Assembly: GCA_015501605.1 (NCBI GenBank)
Contig: JADNRZ010000006.1
Span: 2,418,001-2,482,000, forward strand
DNA: 64,000 nucleotides
Source: Panaeolus papilionaceus
Taxonomy: Eukaryota > Basidiomycota > Agaricomycetes > Agaricales
Direction: 5' to 3'
The position numbers and the translations under genes were made by a program. The notes beneath the pieces were generated by a model. That model had not been told where the DNA came from and did no database searches. It saw nothing but the letters and a program-made list of their open reading frames with translations. This document shows, piece by piece, positions 12,640 to 23,267 of the stretch (position 1 is the first letter of the stretch; each line of letters starts with the position of its first letter).

Positions 12640-14760
12640 AATACTTCATACAAAGCAGCGCGAATCGGTTCATGAGCTCGCTACGTCCGCGAGCAACAAG
12701 CATATGTAGGAGAAACGTAGCGAGTTGATTTTCTGGCACTTCGGGGATGAGCAACTGGCTAAGCGGACCGGGATAAATATTGATGACGAACTGACAAAGA
12801 AGACGAGTATAGTTTTAAAAGCGACGGATGGAAGGTATAAGTTGCCAGAGCTGAAAGTCAGGGATAGCAGCCGTCCTTGGTGGCGCTGCGTAATGGGAGT
12901 GTGATGAACGATGAGCAGGACAATTAGATGTTGAAATCCGAGAAACAACCCTAAATTCGTGAAACTCGGGGCGGTTGAGCCCTGAGATTTCTTGAAGCTA
13001 TTGGTAAGGACTAAAAGCGCGTGGAGTGGGTGGATGAGCTGAAAGTCGCATTTGTAACTTGACGCGGTGGCGCTGTAGTCAGGTGGCTGTGCTGTTTGAA
13101 CCATTTCTGGCGAAGACCATCATCACCGCAGAATGTCTGTTAAAAGTGGTCAACATGACATTATTCCTCTTGCGAAGTGTAGAAATTAATGCTAATAGGA
13201 ATTCGTTGAAACTACGTAGAAAGAGATTGGTTGATCAAATTTTGGAGAAATGCGACTCACCTCATTTGTCGGGATAAACCGCGATGAGTTCTACAAACTA
13301 GACCTATAAGAAAGCTTAAAACGTTGCGTGTTAGTGCCTTGAGGCAGCCATCTACGTGCGAGACCTATGTTGGTGTCCTGTTGCCGAGTGTGCAGTGGGT
13401 TAGTTACCCTGAGCTGTTGAGTCAGCCTAAGGACGCTTGCTGAAGGGGATTTGTCAAAATCGTCGCTTTGAGTACCGGATCCAAAATGCCTAGCGCCACC
13501 TGATAGTTGAGTTGACTGTCGTGAGACGAAATTGGATGAGGACCGCACAGCCCAAGCGCAAGATTATGCTCTTTCCTTATAATGAGGTGAAGAAACTGTC
13601 TGATAAACGCGGTATTAGATATAGAGATTTACACATTAAACAATGACGCGAAATACCATTCATTTAAACCCATCCGCATTACTAAAGTCCAAAATTTCGC
13701 GTATACTCGTCCATGCCTAGAAAGATAGGAAGACACCGTCAAGCATGAGGAGACCATGGCGCAGGAGACGACAATATTCCTTTTCAAGACTGGGTGGGAG
13801 GGTTCAGTTACGATGACTGCGAAGATAGCTTGATACATGTCCCAACCAAACGCAGAACAAAGACGGTGGAGTGGGAGATTGGTAAGGGTAGCGACCTCGA
13901 TGAACAAATCAAATGGTTATTCCGAGCTTCCCTTAAGCTGTTCTGTTTCATCTAATAAGAGGTTAAAAGGACAAGTGATAGAGAGTGGACTGAAACGGAG
14001 GATACACCTGGTTGAGGTGATGAGCGACCATCGGCATCCTTTCAACCCAAAACTTCAAGACCCTGTGGATGACACTATAGGAGACGAGTTTAGCCCAAGG
14101 CAGTCATCTGGAAGGAGGAAAGTTGGAGTTTTATAACGGTGTACCCAGCCAGAGCCCAAGGTTCATTTCACAGAGTCCAAAGTTTTTCCCAAGGAAACAT
14201 TGGAGGACGAGAATAATTTGTAGTTTAACCCCGCTCATGAAGCTTTTCTTACGTGTTCTCTTCCCTAATAAAAAGTCAAAAGGATAAGTGGTAGGGAAAA
14301 CGGATTGAAACGACAAACACACCTGGAAGAAGTTCCGAGCAATCCTTTGCCATTGACAACATGTCCAGCTTAAATTTCAACATGATGTGGGTGAAGCTGC
14401 AGCAGTGGGGTCCAGACTAGGACATCAGGTTAGAAAAAGGAATTGAGTCAGAGTTCTAAGGCGGTGCGTGCAGCCAGACTCTAACGTCCAGGTCCCGTAG
14501 TTGAAGATTTGCCAAAGGAAGAACACAGTCAGACCCCAAGAGCAAAATTTGACGTGTTTCATACCGGACAAGCTCTCCTCAACTTAGTCGAAAAAAAGAT
14601 GATGAGGCGAAAAGATATGGATTCTGAGTCGAAAGCGAACGATATCCTCATAACGTCGTGGACAACGTTTGAAATGGTTGGCGTTGATGGCGGCGACCAC
14701 CAACCCAGTTTGTTCATGTTAGGATTCAATTACATCACCCTCCCAAAATCAGATACCACT
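12640..14760 (-). pseudogene. Decayed member of unidentified repeated gene family, copy U1
   Basis: The minus strand reads as a spliced gene broken by stops. Blocks match U3 (18760-20500) and U4 (41886-43600): a segment around 12800-13080 (NLGLFLGFQH on the minus strand), a splice-donor-like ggtgagtcgc at about 13255-13265, and an upstream block near 14680 (catcaacgccaacc). Two similar exon-intron blocks at 13900-14130 and 14130-14340 suggest an internal duplication. No complete frame can be assembled, and I cannot name the product. Confidence 0.45.
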
Positions 14761-14989
14761 CACTCAAAACCTAAGCATCATCACTAGGCTCGACAATACC
14801 ATGCAAATGAGTCTGTAATTGTGCCATAAATTCGGCGAAAAATGTCCACAAATAGTATTTAGTCAAGTATTAAACAACAAAGATCGTATCTCACATAGAT
14901 AATGAAAACGGGACAACGGAATAATATGAATCATGACACAACGGCTGGTAGCTGGACTCGGTCTTCCGCAGAAGACTTCCAGGGAGCGT

Positions 14990-15640
14990 CAACATTGTCG
15001 GAGATGCTTTGCGACGAAATAGGACTTATTGCCGCCGTTCAAAGGCGAATGGCTACAAACAAACTAGAAAAGCAAGGAGTTATGGTAATCCACGTGGAAA
15101 ACATTTTTGTGGATCGTGTACCCAAGGAACAAAAATTGGGCACACCCTTGGGGTGTCCCATTTCAACGCCTCATCTATCACAATGAGACGATCATCAGAT
15201 TGCTAGAAGGTCCCATCGTCACCTCCTTCCACACTGTTGAGCGTGAGGACGAGGAAGAGCCACTGGCGCCCATTGGTTACAACTTCACGAATCGTTTTCT
15301 GTCTAAAGCATAATTAGCCATCCGGTAAAGTTCGCGGGGTCGAGATCGACTTACCCTGCTATTCTGGCGCACGCAGATTTCTCCACAATAGCTTGGGGGA
15401 CATGCGTGTCGACACAATTCTGTCATCTATACAAAACCAATTCGTTCGGTTTTAGTTGTTGTCGCTGCGGCTAGTCTGTTGCATATAAGAGCAATCCTGA
15501 GTGAGGAAGTCAGGTATATTCTTAGCCAACGGAATAACAGAACACACAAACCATTCCACATGAAGGTGTGACCAGGGGATCATCGGCTCATCATTGAACA
15601 CACAACTGTCATAATGTCATAGAGGCACAAAATTGAAGAC
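14990..15640 (-). pseudogene. Decayed copy D of the nuclease-like family
   Basis: On the minus strand, recognisable pieces follow the exon order of copies A-C. A stretch near 15380-15450 resembles the [D/E]xK-helix part but has an in-frame stop. It is followed by an intron ending at about 15312, then VTNGRQWLFLVLTLNS (about 15230-15290) with a stop soon after, then VCSHSPLNGG near 15050. The exon-1 and exon-2 regions are not found. The plus-strand frames here are antisense shadows. Confidence 0.6.
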
Positions 15641-15684
15641 TAGTATATCCAAAGAAAGCGCCATTTAAAATGTTCACCTTGCAT

Positions 15685-16495
15685 CTAAGGTAGAGGACAT
15701 GAACGATCCACCACCCCACGTGACTCAGCCTGGGCCATCCGAAAGAGGAAGGTGGGCAAAAATTCAGCCAGATCTCAGCACAAATACTGAGATTTATTGG
15801 CTTCCAAGCTACCTGGTAAAATTCTGCGACCCCTTATTTAAAGATAGTGGGATTAGGATAAAATCTACAAAAAATCGCGATGAGAGAGGAAGAACCGGTC
15901 ATGAAATAGCCAGTTTGGTCTAAGTAGAAGTAGCATTAAAAGATTAAGAAATAATGGCTACTCTACATGGATGTGGCAATCATACTTGGTTGTATATCAA
16001 AGAAAATACATTTTCCTTGCTTTAAGGGCCTGCATTTCAGACATTGAGCCAGTTTATCAGCTATATAATGTGATGTGTATATCTGGGACTTCACTGATTT
16101 TGGATGGTAATTCTAGACTCTCCTACAGCACCTCTGCCCAACCACTATGCTTCTAAATCATGTTTCACTGCCGCAGATAAGATATATGATGTTCTTATGT
16201 GGATTATATAGCATAAATGTGCTTCAAATGGGTGAACAAGTGGGGTAGATAATGGAAATGATGAAAGCCCTATTCTGTGCGCAAATTTTGATCAGTCTGC
16301 ACCAAATTCAGGATTATGAATTTCAATGCAATTATAAACAAATGAGGGGAGCTCATTAAGTCAGAAACTCGTCCAGAAGCAGTAAATCTCAGTTTTTGTG
16401 TTGAGATCTAGCTGAATTTTTGCCCACCTTCCTCTTTCGGATGGCCCAGGCTGAGTCACGTGGGGTGGTGGATCGTTCATGTCCTCTACCTTAGG
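15685..16495. repeat. 811-bp unit with 113-bp inverted arms
   Basis: Bases 15685-15797 and 16383-16495 are reverse complements with only a few mismatches. Both arms contain ctaaggtagaggacatgaac and an identical stretch through gactcagcctgggccatcc. The interior (15798-16382) has no gene. It could be a fold-back element or an inverted duplication of a gene scrap; both arms have the same open frame (MNDPPPHVTQPGPSERGRW). No clear target-site duplication was found. Confidence 0.6.
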
Positions 16496-16499
16496 AAAA

Positions 16500-16960
16500 G
16501 GGGGCAGATTAGTCACAGACAGAATGGACAGAAGCAACACACTCACAATTCGCCCTCTCTAACACCAAAGACTGTTGGCAAGTTGGTTTATAGTCACTAT
16601 CTCTAAGACAGCCATCTGGAAGGAAAATACGCAGAAATCATCACAGTGCATAGTTCCAGATACCGAGTTCATGGTTGCCAGGTGCTCCAGGATATGAGTA
16701 TCCCTCCCCATCATCCAGCCAGACAAATGATGAACCCGCGTCTCCTCAATAAGGTAAGCTCATGTTGAAAGTATCAGCAGAAGGAACAGAACAATTTGAA
16801 GAAAAATTATGAATTGAGACTCAAAAGCGGACAATGTGTTGATGGTGGGGACAATGTTGAAGGCAAGCGCGAACTTGGAGGAGGTTGGTGGTTGTTGATG
16901 GCGGCCAAGACTATTTGCTCGTGTTAGACTTTGAATGTCTTTCCGTCGCATCTCTAACAA
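16500..16960 (-). pseudogene. 5' fragment of the unidentified repeated family, copy U2
   Basis: The reverse strand near 16880-16915 (gccatcaacaaccaccaacc) matches the 5' block of U1 (14680), U3 (20440) and U4 (43500). The remaining exons are missing, so this is a fragment. The product is unknown. Confidence 0.35.
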
Positions 16961-17038
16961 ACCACCATCACTGGCATCTTCACCGCCGAGCTAGGTCTTC
17001 TCAAAAACACCTGCGCCTGCGGCTTTCACCAAAGAAAA

Positions 17039-18114
17039 ATGAAACTATGGACGTTAACACCGCAAAGATTTGGTCTTATCAAGCTTTCTAATTTACCAGT
17101 CATTGGACAAGTCCGCACTTACAGAATACAATCTCAACATAGGGTTCTAACACTAGACCCGACGAACCTTGTGCAACTCAAGCAATCAGCCATTGACATA
17201 TCCGGTCATTGGATGCGCACCCTTGCCTTGCCAACCGGCCTCTCCCAAATTTATTTTATGACTGTGTATTCTCCAGACCGGCCGCTTTATAGGGAACGCT
17301 TTCCAGCTAAAACCAGGGGTTTCTTCTATTACCACAGCCCCTCTGATCGTCCTCGCATATCCGGTCAACTTCGTTTTCGCATCACACCAAGCGACGATCC
17401 AGCCTCTTTTCCGTATGGACACGACCTCCACACCCTCCGCACCACGCGTCGTCTTCCAAAACCGTGGAACGTGCCGCTGGTGAGGATGCCCGCAGTCCGA
17501 CAGTATGACAATCTACTTTCAGCTCTAGTGCGTGAAGGACTCGTTGAGGACAGCCTTGTTCAGTGCATACGCGGGGTGAGCTCTGCTAGAACCCTTTCTC
17601 TTGGAGGGAATTTCCTCTTCACGCTCTCTGATCCTTTCGAGCTCAATTATGCCCTGCATCCAGAGAAAGTCACATTTCGGGCCGTGACACAGTCAGGACA
17701 GGGTCTATTCAGTTTCTCACCACCACATCGCAATCCACAGCAAAGGTCCACAATGAAATTCGAGTCAGGTACATGATATTAAGCTCTGGTTGCTATTTTT
17801 CTCATGGGTTATGGTTTTATTCAGGTATCATCACTGTTCAATTTGAAAGGTCTACATTGCCGGAGCACGAGGGGAGACGTGTAGTGGTGGCGCGCTGCCT
17901 GAACATCATAGAGCCACTGGTAATTAAGTCGCTAAAAAGTCAGAAGCTCATGAGCCGACTGGACGTACCTACCTACACCCCAGTGGCAGGTCAGTTGCTG
18001 CAAACTCTCCCTGCAGCATGGCGCACACCCGAAAGTCGCGCCCGACCCTGGAGTATAGACATATCCGATGATTCAAAACACCCAGCTGCGCCTGCTCTCC
18101 GTCTTCTCTGGTAG
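17039..18114 (+). CDS. Unknown agaricomycete protein, two exons
   Basis: Exon 1 (17039-17768) is open for 243 codons and joins exon 2 (17825-18114) through a GT-AG intron that keeps the frame (Gly at the junction); TAG is at 18112-18114. The protein is about 340 aa, with no signal peptide or membrane segment. Notable parts are TRGFFYYHSPSDRPRISGQL, FRITPSDDPASFPYGHDL and, in exon 2, a basic stretch and RPWSIDIS. I do not recognise the family. Length, clean splicing and protein-like composition support a real gene. An additional upstream exon is possible, because the region before ATG 17039 is also open in another frame. Confidence 0.65.
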
Positions 18115-18759
18115 TTTGACGTCTCTGCTCCCCAGTTTGTAGTGTATGGTGTAATAACAGAGATTCGACAAAGTATTACGTTTCATTATAGTCGCCGAGT
18201 CCCAAACCGTCCGAAACCCAATCCTCACGTCAAGATAAGCAGTCAGGTCTGATACCTGGGGAATGCAGCGATATGCATAGTGACATTCACTTCATTTTCG
18301 CATATCCTTTTGAAAGAAAATTGAGCCAATGTGTCGATATGAGGAGGTTAAACGAAAACCTTACCAGTACAGAATAAAGTGATTCTGTCCTTGCTTTGCA
18401 GGTTCCAAACGTAGAAACCTGCGGTTGTAGACCCATGAGTTACCATCCATCGCCTCTGTTGGCCTCTTGTCCATAATTTATCATCGTAACTGAAATCAGA
18501 TGGAAAATGAATTATGAAAGAAAAGCGGCGTGTCAGCACAGGCTGCGAATTAAAATTCACATGTAGATTAATGGTACACAGTGGAGGGGATATCACTCAA
18601 CAGAACGGACGGAATAAATAAATAAATAAATTGAACCGCAGACCATTCATCACGCCACAGTGCGTCCCAAAGTTACGCTGTAGTGCCGTATGGTCCACAG
18701 GGCGAATGCACTGGAGTGAAGGTGGGTGATAAATGAGATATGGAACCGCACACGCCAGG
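18115..18759. other. Intergenic, no gene seen
   Basis: Short frames only. A GTAAG-like donor on the minus strand near 18365 hints at another decayed exon, but nothing can be built from it. Confidence 0.3.
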
Positions 18760-20500
18760 AAACATCGCCGACCTATCCGCTACAGAGCCACAATGACTAC
18801 CTGCAAAAGATGACGAGCATAGCTTTGAAAGCGACGGATGGGAAGTATAATTTGCCAGAGCTGAAAAGTCGGGGATAGCAGTCTCCCCCAGTAGGGGTGT
18901 GTCATCACGACGATCGTCGACGATGAACAACACAATTGGATGTTGGAATCCGAGAAACAGTCCTAAATTCGTGAAACTTGGGTGTTGAGCCTTAACATTC
19001 CCTATAACTTCTGATAGGGATTAGATGTGCGTGAAGTAGATGAATGTGCTGGAATTCGCATTTTTTAACTTGACGGGATCGCGTTGGAGTCAGGTGGCTG
19101 TGCTTTTGGGATCGTGTGCTCTCCTTCGCTCATAACGTCAGGGGGAGACGAGAACCGCTGTAAAATCTGTGTGAGACATGGATTGTAGATTGGTATTCGT
19201 CTTCAAGTGAAGCACTGTAGAAGGCAATGATAATAACGACTGGATGAGCTGATGTTACTTGAAACTGATTAGGAGGAAATTGGCGGGACGCGACTCACCA
19301 CGATAAATCGCGAGGTTTTGTAAGAGTATCTGGAGAATAGTGTGCAATGTTGACTTGGAGAAATCATCAACGAGTGATACCCCATGTTGCTGTTCTGCTG
19401 ATGGGTTAAAAAGAAGTTGGTCAGGGTGAACGTCAAGTCAGCCTGATAAAACTTACTGAACAGGATTTAATAAATGTCATTTTGAGTGCACCGTATAAGG
19501 TTTCTAGGGCGTTTGGTGATTGGGTTACTGGAATGTTCAATGAGGGATAATTGAACGGGGTTGAACGGTGACACTGACAATCCTGTGTTTTCTCCTAACA
19601 GTGAGGGATCCATCTGACGAACGGAAGATTAGGCATAGAAAATTATGGTCTCAGCAGTGGGTGACGCGACATGCCAGTAATATGTAACTCATCCCCAAAA
19701 ATCAAGTCCCGAATTCGCGTATCCTCAAAGTGCAAGTCTACAAAGAAAAAATGACACCAGCAAGCCAGCGTGGTATTGGGGACGACAATGTGTCAATGTT
19801 GGTTTTCAAGGCTTGAAGGACGAGCACGTCGGAGAAAGCATGAACACATAAGGACATACACATCCTGTTTAACCACAGAACGAAGTGAGGGAAGTCGACA
19901 AGGATGGTTGTGTGCGCAGACGGACCGTTGTGAATCTCTTGCTTGGTCTCAGTTCCCAAATCAGATGATCTTTATTCTGAGGCGTCCTCTTCCATCTATT
20001 AAGAACAAAAAAATCAGTGACAAAGATAGCGGATTAAAACAAAGAACACACCTGGCTAAAGTTACGACCAAGAGTCCTTACCATTGACGTCCTGTCGGTC
20101 CAAAATTTTCAAGCCCGCGTGAGAGGTGTTACAGTACGTGACTTCAGACCAGGGCAGCCAGTTAGAAAGACGAATCAAGTCAGAGTTCCACGGCGGTGTA
20201 CGCAGCCAGGGTTTAGGGTCCAAGGTCCAGATTCCATAGCTCAAAGATTGTTCCAAGGATGCCCCAGACAACGAGAAAAAGTTGACAATTGACATTGTTC
20301 ATGTAGGGTCAGCTCCCCTCGTGTTCAGCAGCATGATAAAAATAATAATAAGAGGAGGAAAATATATGGATTGCGAGTCAAAAGCCAACGACGTATTGAT
20401 AACGTCCTGGACAACAGGGCAGAACGTTGGTTTTGATGGCTGTTGATGAACTCATAATTGTTCATGTTAGGACTGGATTGTGTCACCATCCCCAAACCAA
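18760..20500 (-). pseudogene. Decayed member of unidentified repeated gene family, copy U3
   Basis: Bases 18790-19330 align with U1 (12775-13280), and 20060-20300 encode on the minus strand a clearer exon (WNSDLIRLSNWLPWSEVTYC) ending in a GTGTGT donor at about 20051. The 5' block near 20430 is shared with U1, U2 and U4. Frames between the blocks are interrupted. The product is unknown. Confidence 0.45.
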
Positions 20501-20842
20501 ATAAGAAAATTGGTGCCCTTATTAGTATGAACCCACAACATCAAGTGTGCCTCGACCGACATTACTAATAAGCAAGGGATTTCCAAATATTTCCTCCTTA
20601 AATAGACCTCCATGGTTCAGAGTCTGTAGTGTACTACTTGTGATCGACTTAAAACCCCAGTATCACTTCTGCATTGCTCCTACGTACGCTCAACGCGATC
20701 ATACAGAAATGAGTCTGTAATTACACACATCAATCGACTACAATTGTCCACGAAAAAGGAATTATCATATCATACAATAAAGTCCAATCTCCTCAAGTTA
20801 GTCCATAAAGTCCAAAAACGATGCCCAGGGTCAGAGATACGA
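20501..20842. repeat. FAD oxidase 3' flank, paired with 30640-30987
   Basis: This stretch, downstream of the broken oxidase on the minus strand, matches the downstream flank of intact copy 2 at 30640-30987 over most of its length. Shared words include cagagtctgtagtgtact and caagttagtccataaagtcc. The oxidase and at least 340 bases of flank were therefore duplicated together. Confidence 0.7.
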
Positions 20843-22836
20843 TCACTCCTCGACCGACATGGGGAACTTGAACATGTTCCTTGGATCGTAGGTTGCCTTC
20901 AGAGACTCTAGACACGGGTAATGGGCTCCATAGTAGATTTGTTGCCCTATAGAGTGCATCACTATTGTCTTCGAAATGACCCATCATCCAACAGCGAGAT
21001 AGTAAGGAAGATGGCATATGCGAATCGATGGGACTTACAGTTACTTAGTCGGTCATCGATGTAGTTGTCATACACGTCGTAATCCCAGCCAGATGGTTCG
21101 ATTTCTATGAACCAATCCTGTCGCCAGAAGGCGCATCAGAAACACCCCCCAAACAACAGGGAAGCATAGCGTACACTCACCGTATTCGCGCCAAAGCCCT
21201 GATTACCCAAATATGCCATGAAAGTGCTCACAGCCGTTTGACTCATCGGCGATCCCTGAGGCGTCATCAAGCTCTTCGCATAGAACGTATCAGTCTCGTC
21301 ATGCTGGCCCGTTGATGTGCGCGTGGAGATATCTGAGTTAAAGGGTGAGTGGTGGTGAAGGTGTGACTGGGTGATGAGACAGTTGGATTGAAAGGAAGGT
21401 GGGACGCGCGGTACGAATTCGTGGGGTCGATATGTGGAAGAAATGAAGAGATGGGATGGTGAGGTGAGTGTGAGGTGAGATGAAACAAAGACGGAGGACG
21501 AAGTCGACGAAAATGACGAAATAAGCGCTGACGAAGGTGTACACGGACACCGGACGAAGACGAAGACGAAATACGGAGACGAAACACTAAATACGAGGGC
21601 AGAAAAAAGCTTGTATTCAATGTAAACTAGGTACATGATAGATCTAAAGTTGTAGAAAATCATGGAAATAGAAAGAAAATGCTCGAATGTGCGGAAACCA
21701 AGAGCGCTCGGCGCGTGAACGAAGCGCTGATGCGAATAGAAATAAGCGGAAAATGGGAGAAAAATCAAAAATAGGGGGATACTGACATTGTGCTCATCAC
21801 CGTCGTATTCAACCTGCCAAAGCCCCCGAAATACGTGACCCTGTCGATATAAGACCTGGCTTTAACTGTCTTGCTTTGTACGGATGGGAGTGGGTTAAGA
21901 AGCGGGTTGATGACGTTATTGAAATTGCTGTTTGCGCTGTAGTATTCTCCTTGGATTTCGAACCACACGCGGCCTTTTGCGCTACCTGCTGCGAGGACAA
22001 TTTCAGCTCCTAGTTCGGCAGGGGTTGATGAGGCCAGGGAGTATGATTGGGATGCGAGGGTGGCAGATGTGGCTTGGGAGGTGCTTAGATCCCATTCGTA
22101 GGAGAAGGTCGTTACAGATGAAGGAGCGGCGAAGGTGTTGGCGTTGATTGAGGTAACGATGCCGAATGAACTGGACTCGGATGAACCCCGTAGTGCCTAG
22201 TAGAGTGAGGAGTGTCAGATGACATACCTGAATGTCCCCCGATACCGACATAGGGACATGTTCCGTGAGGCATAGCCCGTCCGTTGTTGTTCAAAGCCAG
22301 AGCGACATCTCCCAGTCGATTACCTGCTCCAATGTTCGCCACCTCGGTGGATGAGTTGACCTTGATACTGTTGAGCAGACTCAGGTCTACGACGACTGCA
22401 CCGTCTTTACCACCTAGCGCGTTCGCAATGTAGCTATGCTGGTAAGTAAACAAAAAGGTTAGCTGAAACGAATTGAAGAAGAGTTTAGAGTACATACGCC
22501 ACCGCTGCGTGCAGACACAGAATAATTATACTGAGCACTGATCTTCACGATAGTCGAGACATCCTGGGTATTGCGAGGGTAGGTGACCGCAGCAGGTTTG
22601 AATGTGAATCTACGATTGACTGGGATAAGCCATAATCAGAGATATGTAGAGCTGACACAGGAAATCGCGGACCTACACGCACAACTGGCGTTTGTATACC
22701 CCGAATCGCACGACGTCAGAACCTTGAATCCCTGACTCTTGCAATTGGGGAAGGAAGCCAAGTCAGCTCTTCCCAAACCCGTTGATAGGACGAGCAGGAA
22801 GAAGATGGTAGACTGCAGTCTTGTCAGTCAGCCCAT
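20843..22836 (-). pseudogene. Broken FAD-linked oxidase, copy 3
   Basis: It is nearly identical to the intact copy at 30988-32958 in the parts that remain, but carries several independent lesions. Codon 3 is TGA (ATG GGC TGA, where copy 2 has TTA). Extra bases sit in exon 1. The exon encoding GGFGFASRAWGLTLD through DLFW is absent, apparently lost between similar intron words around tcagatga. A 487-bp insertion splits the exon after RLNTT. DWFIEIE is joined directly to PSGWDYD, removing the exon encoding the MYGG...LLDG segment, with its intron, without shifting the frame. The last exon, ending NMFKFPMSVEE, and the TGA stop at 20843-20845 remain. No functional enzyme is expected. Confidence 0.88.
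21313..21799. mobile_element. 487-bp insertion with TG...CA ends, solo-LTR or MITE-like
   Basis: Comparison with the uninterrupted paralogue places the insertion exactly. The flanks are ...cccgt and ccgtcg..., a 4-bp duplication (CCGT) of a site that occurs once in copy 2. The element begins TGATGTGCGC and ends TGCTCATCA, giving imperfect terminal inverted repeats (TGATGwGC). It is purine-rich on this strand and contains no gene. TG...CA ends with a 4-bp duplication fit a solo LTR; the longer inverted ends would also fit a small DNA element. Confidence 0.75.
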
Positions 22837-22888
22837 CGCGAAGAATAAAAAGATAAGAGAATGGGTAGAACTTAAAACCCGGTCTTTG

Positions 22889-22980
22889 CAGCCCTGTTTC
22901 CCATTGTCGAAAACATTCTCCAGATACAGCTCTTCGACGGCGGTGAATGTGGTGAAGAGGCTCACTCTGCTCTTCGTCTC
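22889..22980 (+). pseudogene. Peroxidase exon-2 fragment
   Basis: After a ctttgcag acceptor-like word, the plus strand encodes [20 protein letters not shown] and EEAHSALRL, the first half of peroxidase exon 2 including the Glu36/Ser40 region. It stops just before the catalytic Phe-His-Asp. To its left is the promoter side of the broken oxidase (homology ends near 22872), and to its right begins oxidase 3' flank. It is a shuffled scrap with no function of its own. Confidence 0.85.
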
Positions 22981-23004
22981 GAGGGTGTCAGCAATCGAGC
23001 GTGG

Positions 23005-23240
23005 TAACCCATTTAAACTTTTAGGATGACACTGTCGCATGATGCATTGATATCTCAACTGGTATGTATAGGGTAACAATGTTGAATACTTGTCCAACTG
23101 GGGATGTGAAGCAAATAAGAAAATATCCACAAGCGCCCATATTGCGAGTTGCTGCCCGATGGAAGAAAATAATAAACAGGCATTAGCTGACAGGCTAACA
23201 CACTGGGACACGAAGTATTCGATTATCAAGGCATGGACAA
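23005..23240 (-). pseudogene. Scar of another FAD oxidase copy (last intron and 3' flank)
   Basis: On the minus strand, 23148-23240 matches the last intron and the start of the last exon of oxidase copy 1 (6725-6815), including cattagctgacaggctaac. Bases 23005-23115 match its 3' flank (7050-7150). The coding end between them is missing. The block lies directly after the stop of nuclease-like gene C. Confidence 0.75.
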
Positions 23241-23267
23241 TATATTTGGAACTAATATACCCCACAT

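Noticed and set aside
14902..15186. 94-codon plus-strand frame
   Set aside because: Antisense of the nuclease-like pseudogene D.
21136..21768. 210-codon minus-strand frame
   Set aside because: Chimera of the 487-bp insertion and the broken oxidase exon, not an ancestral protein.
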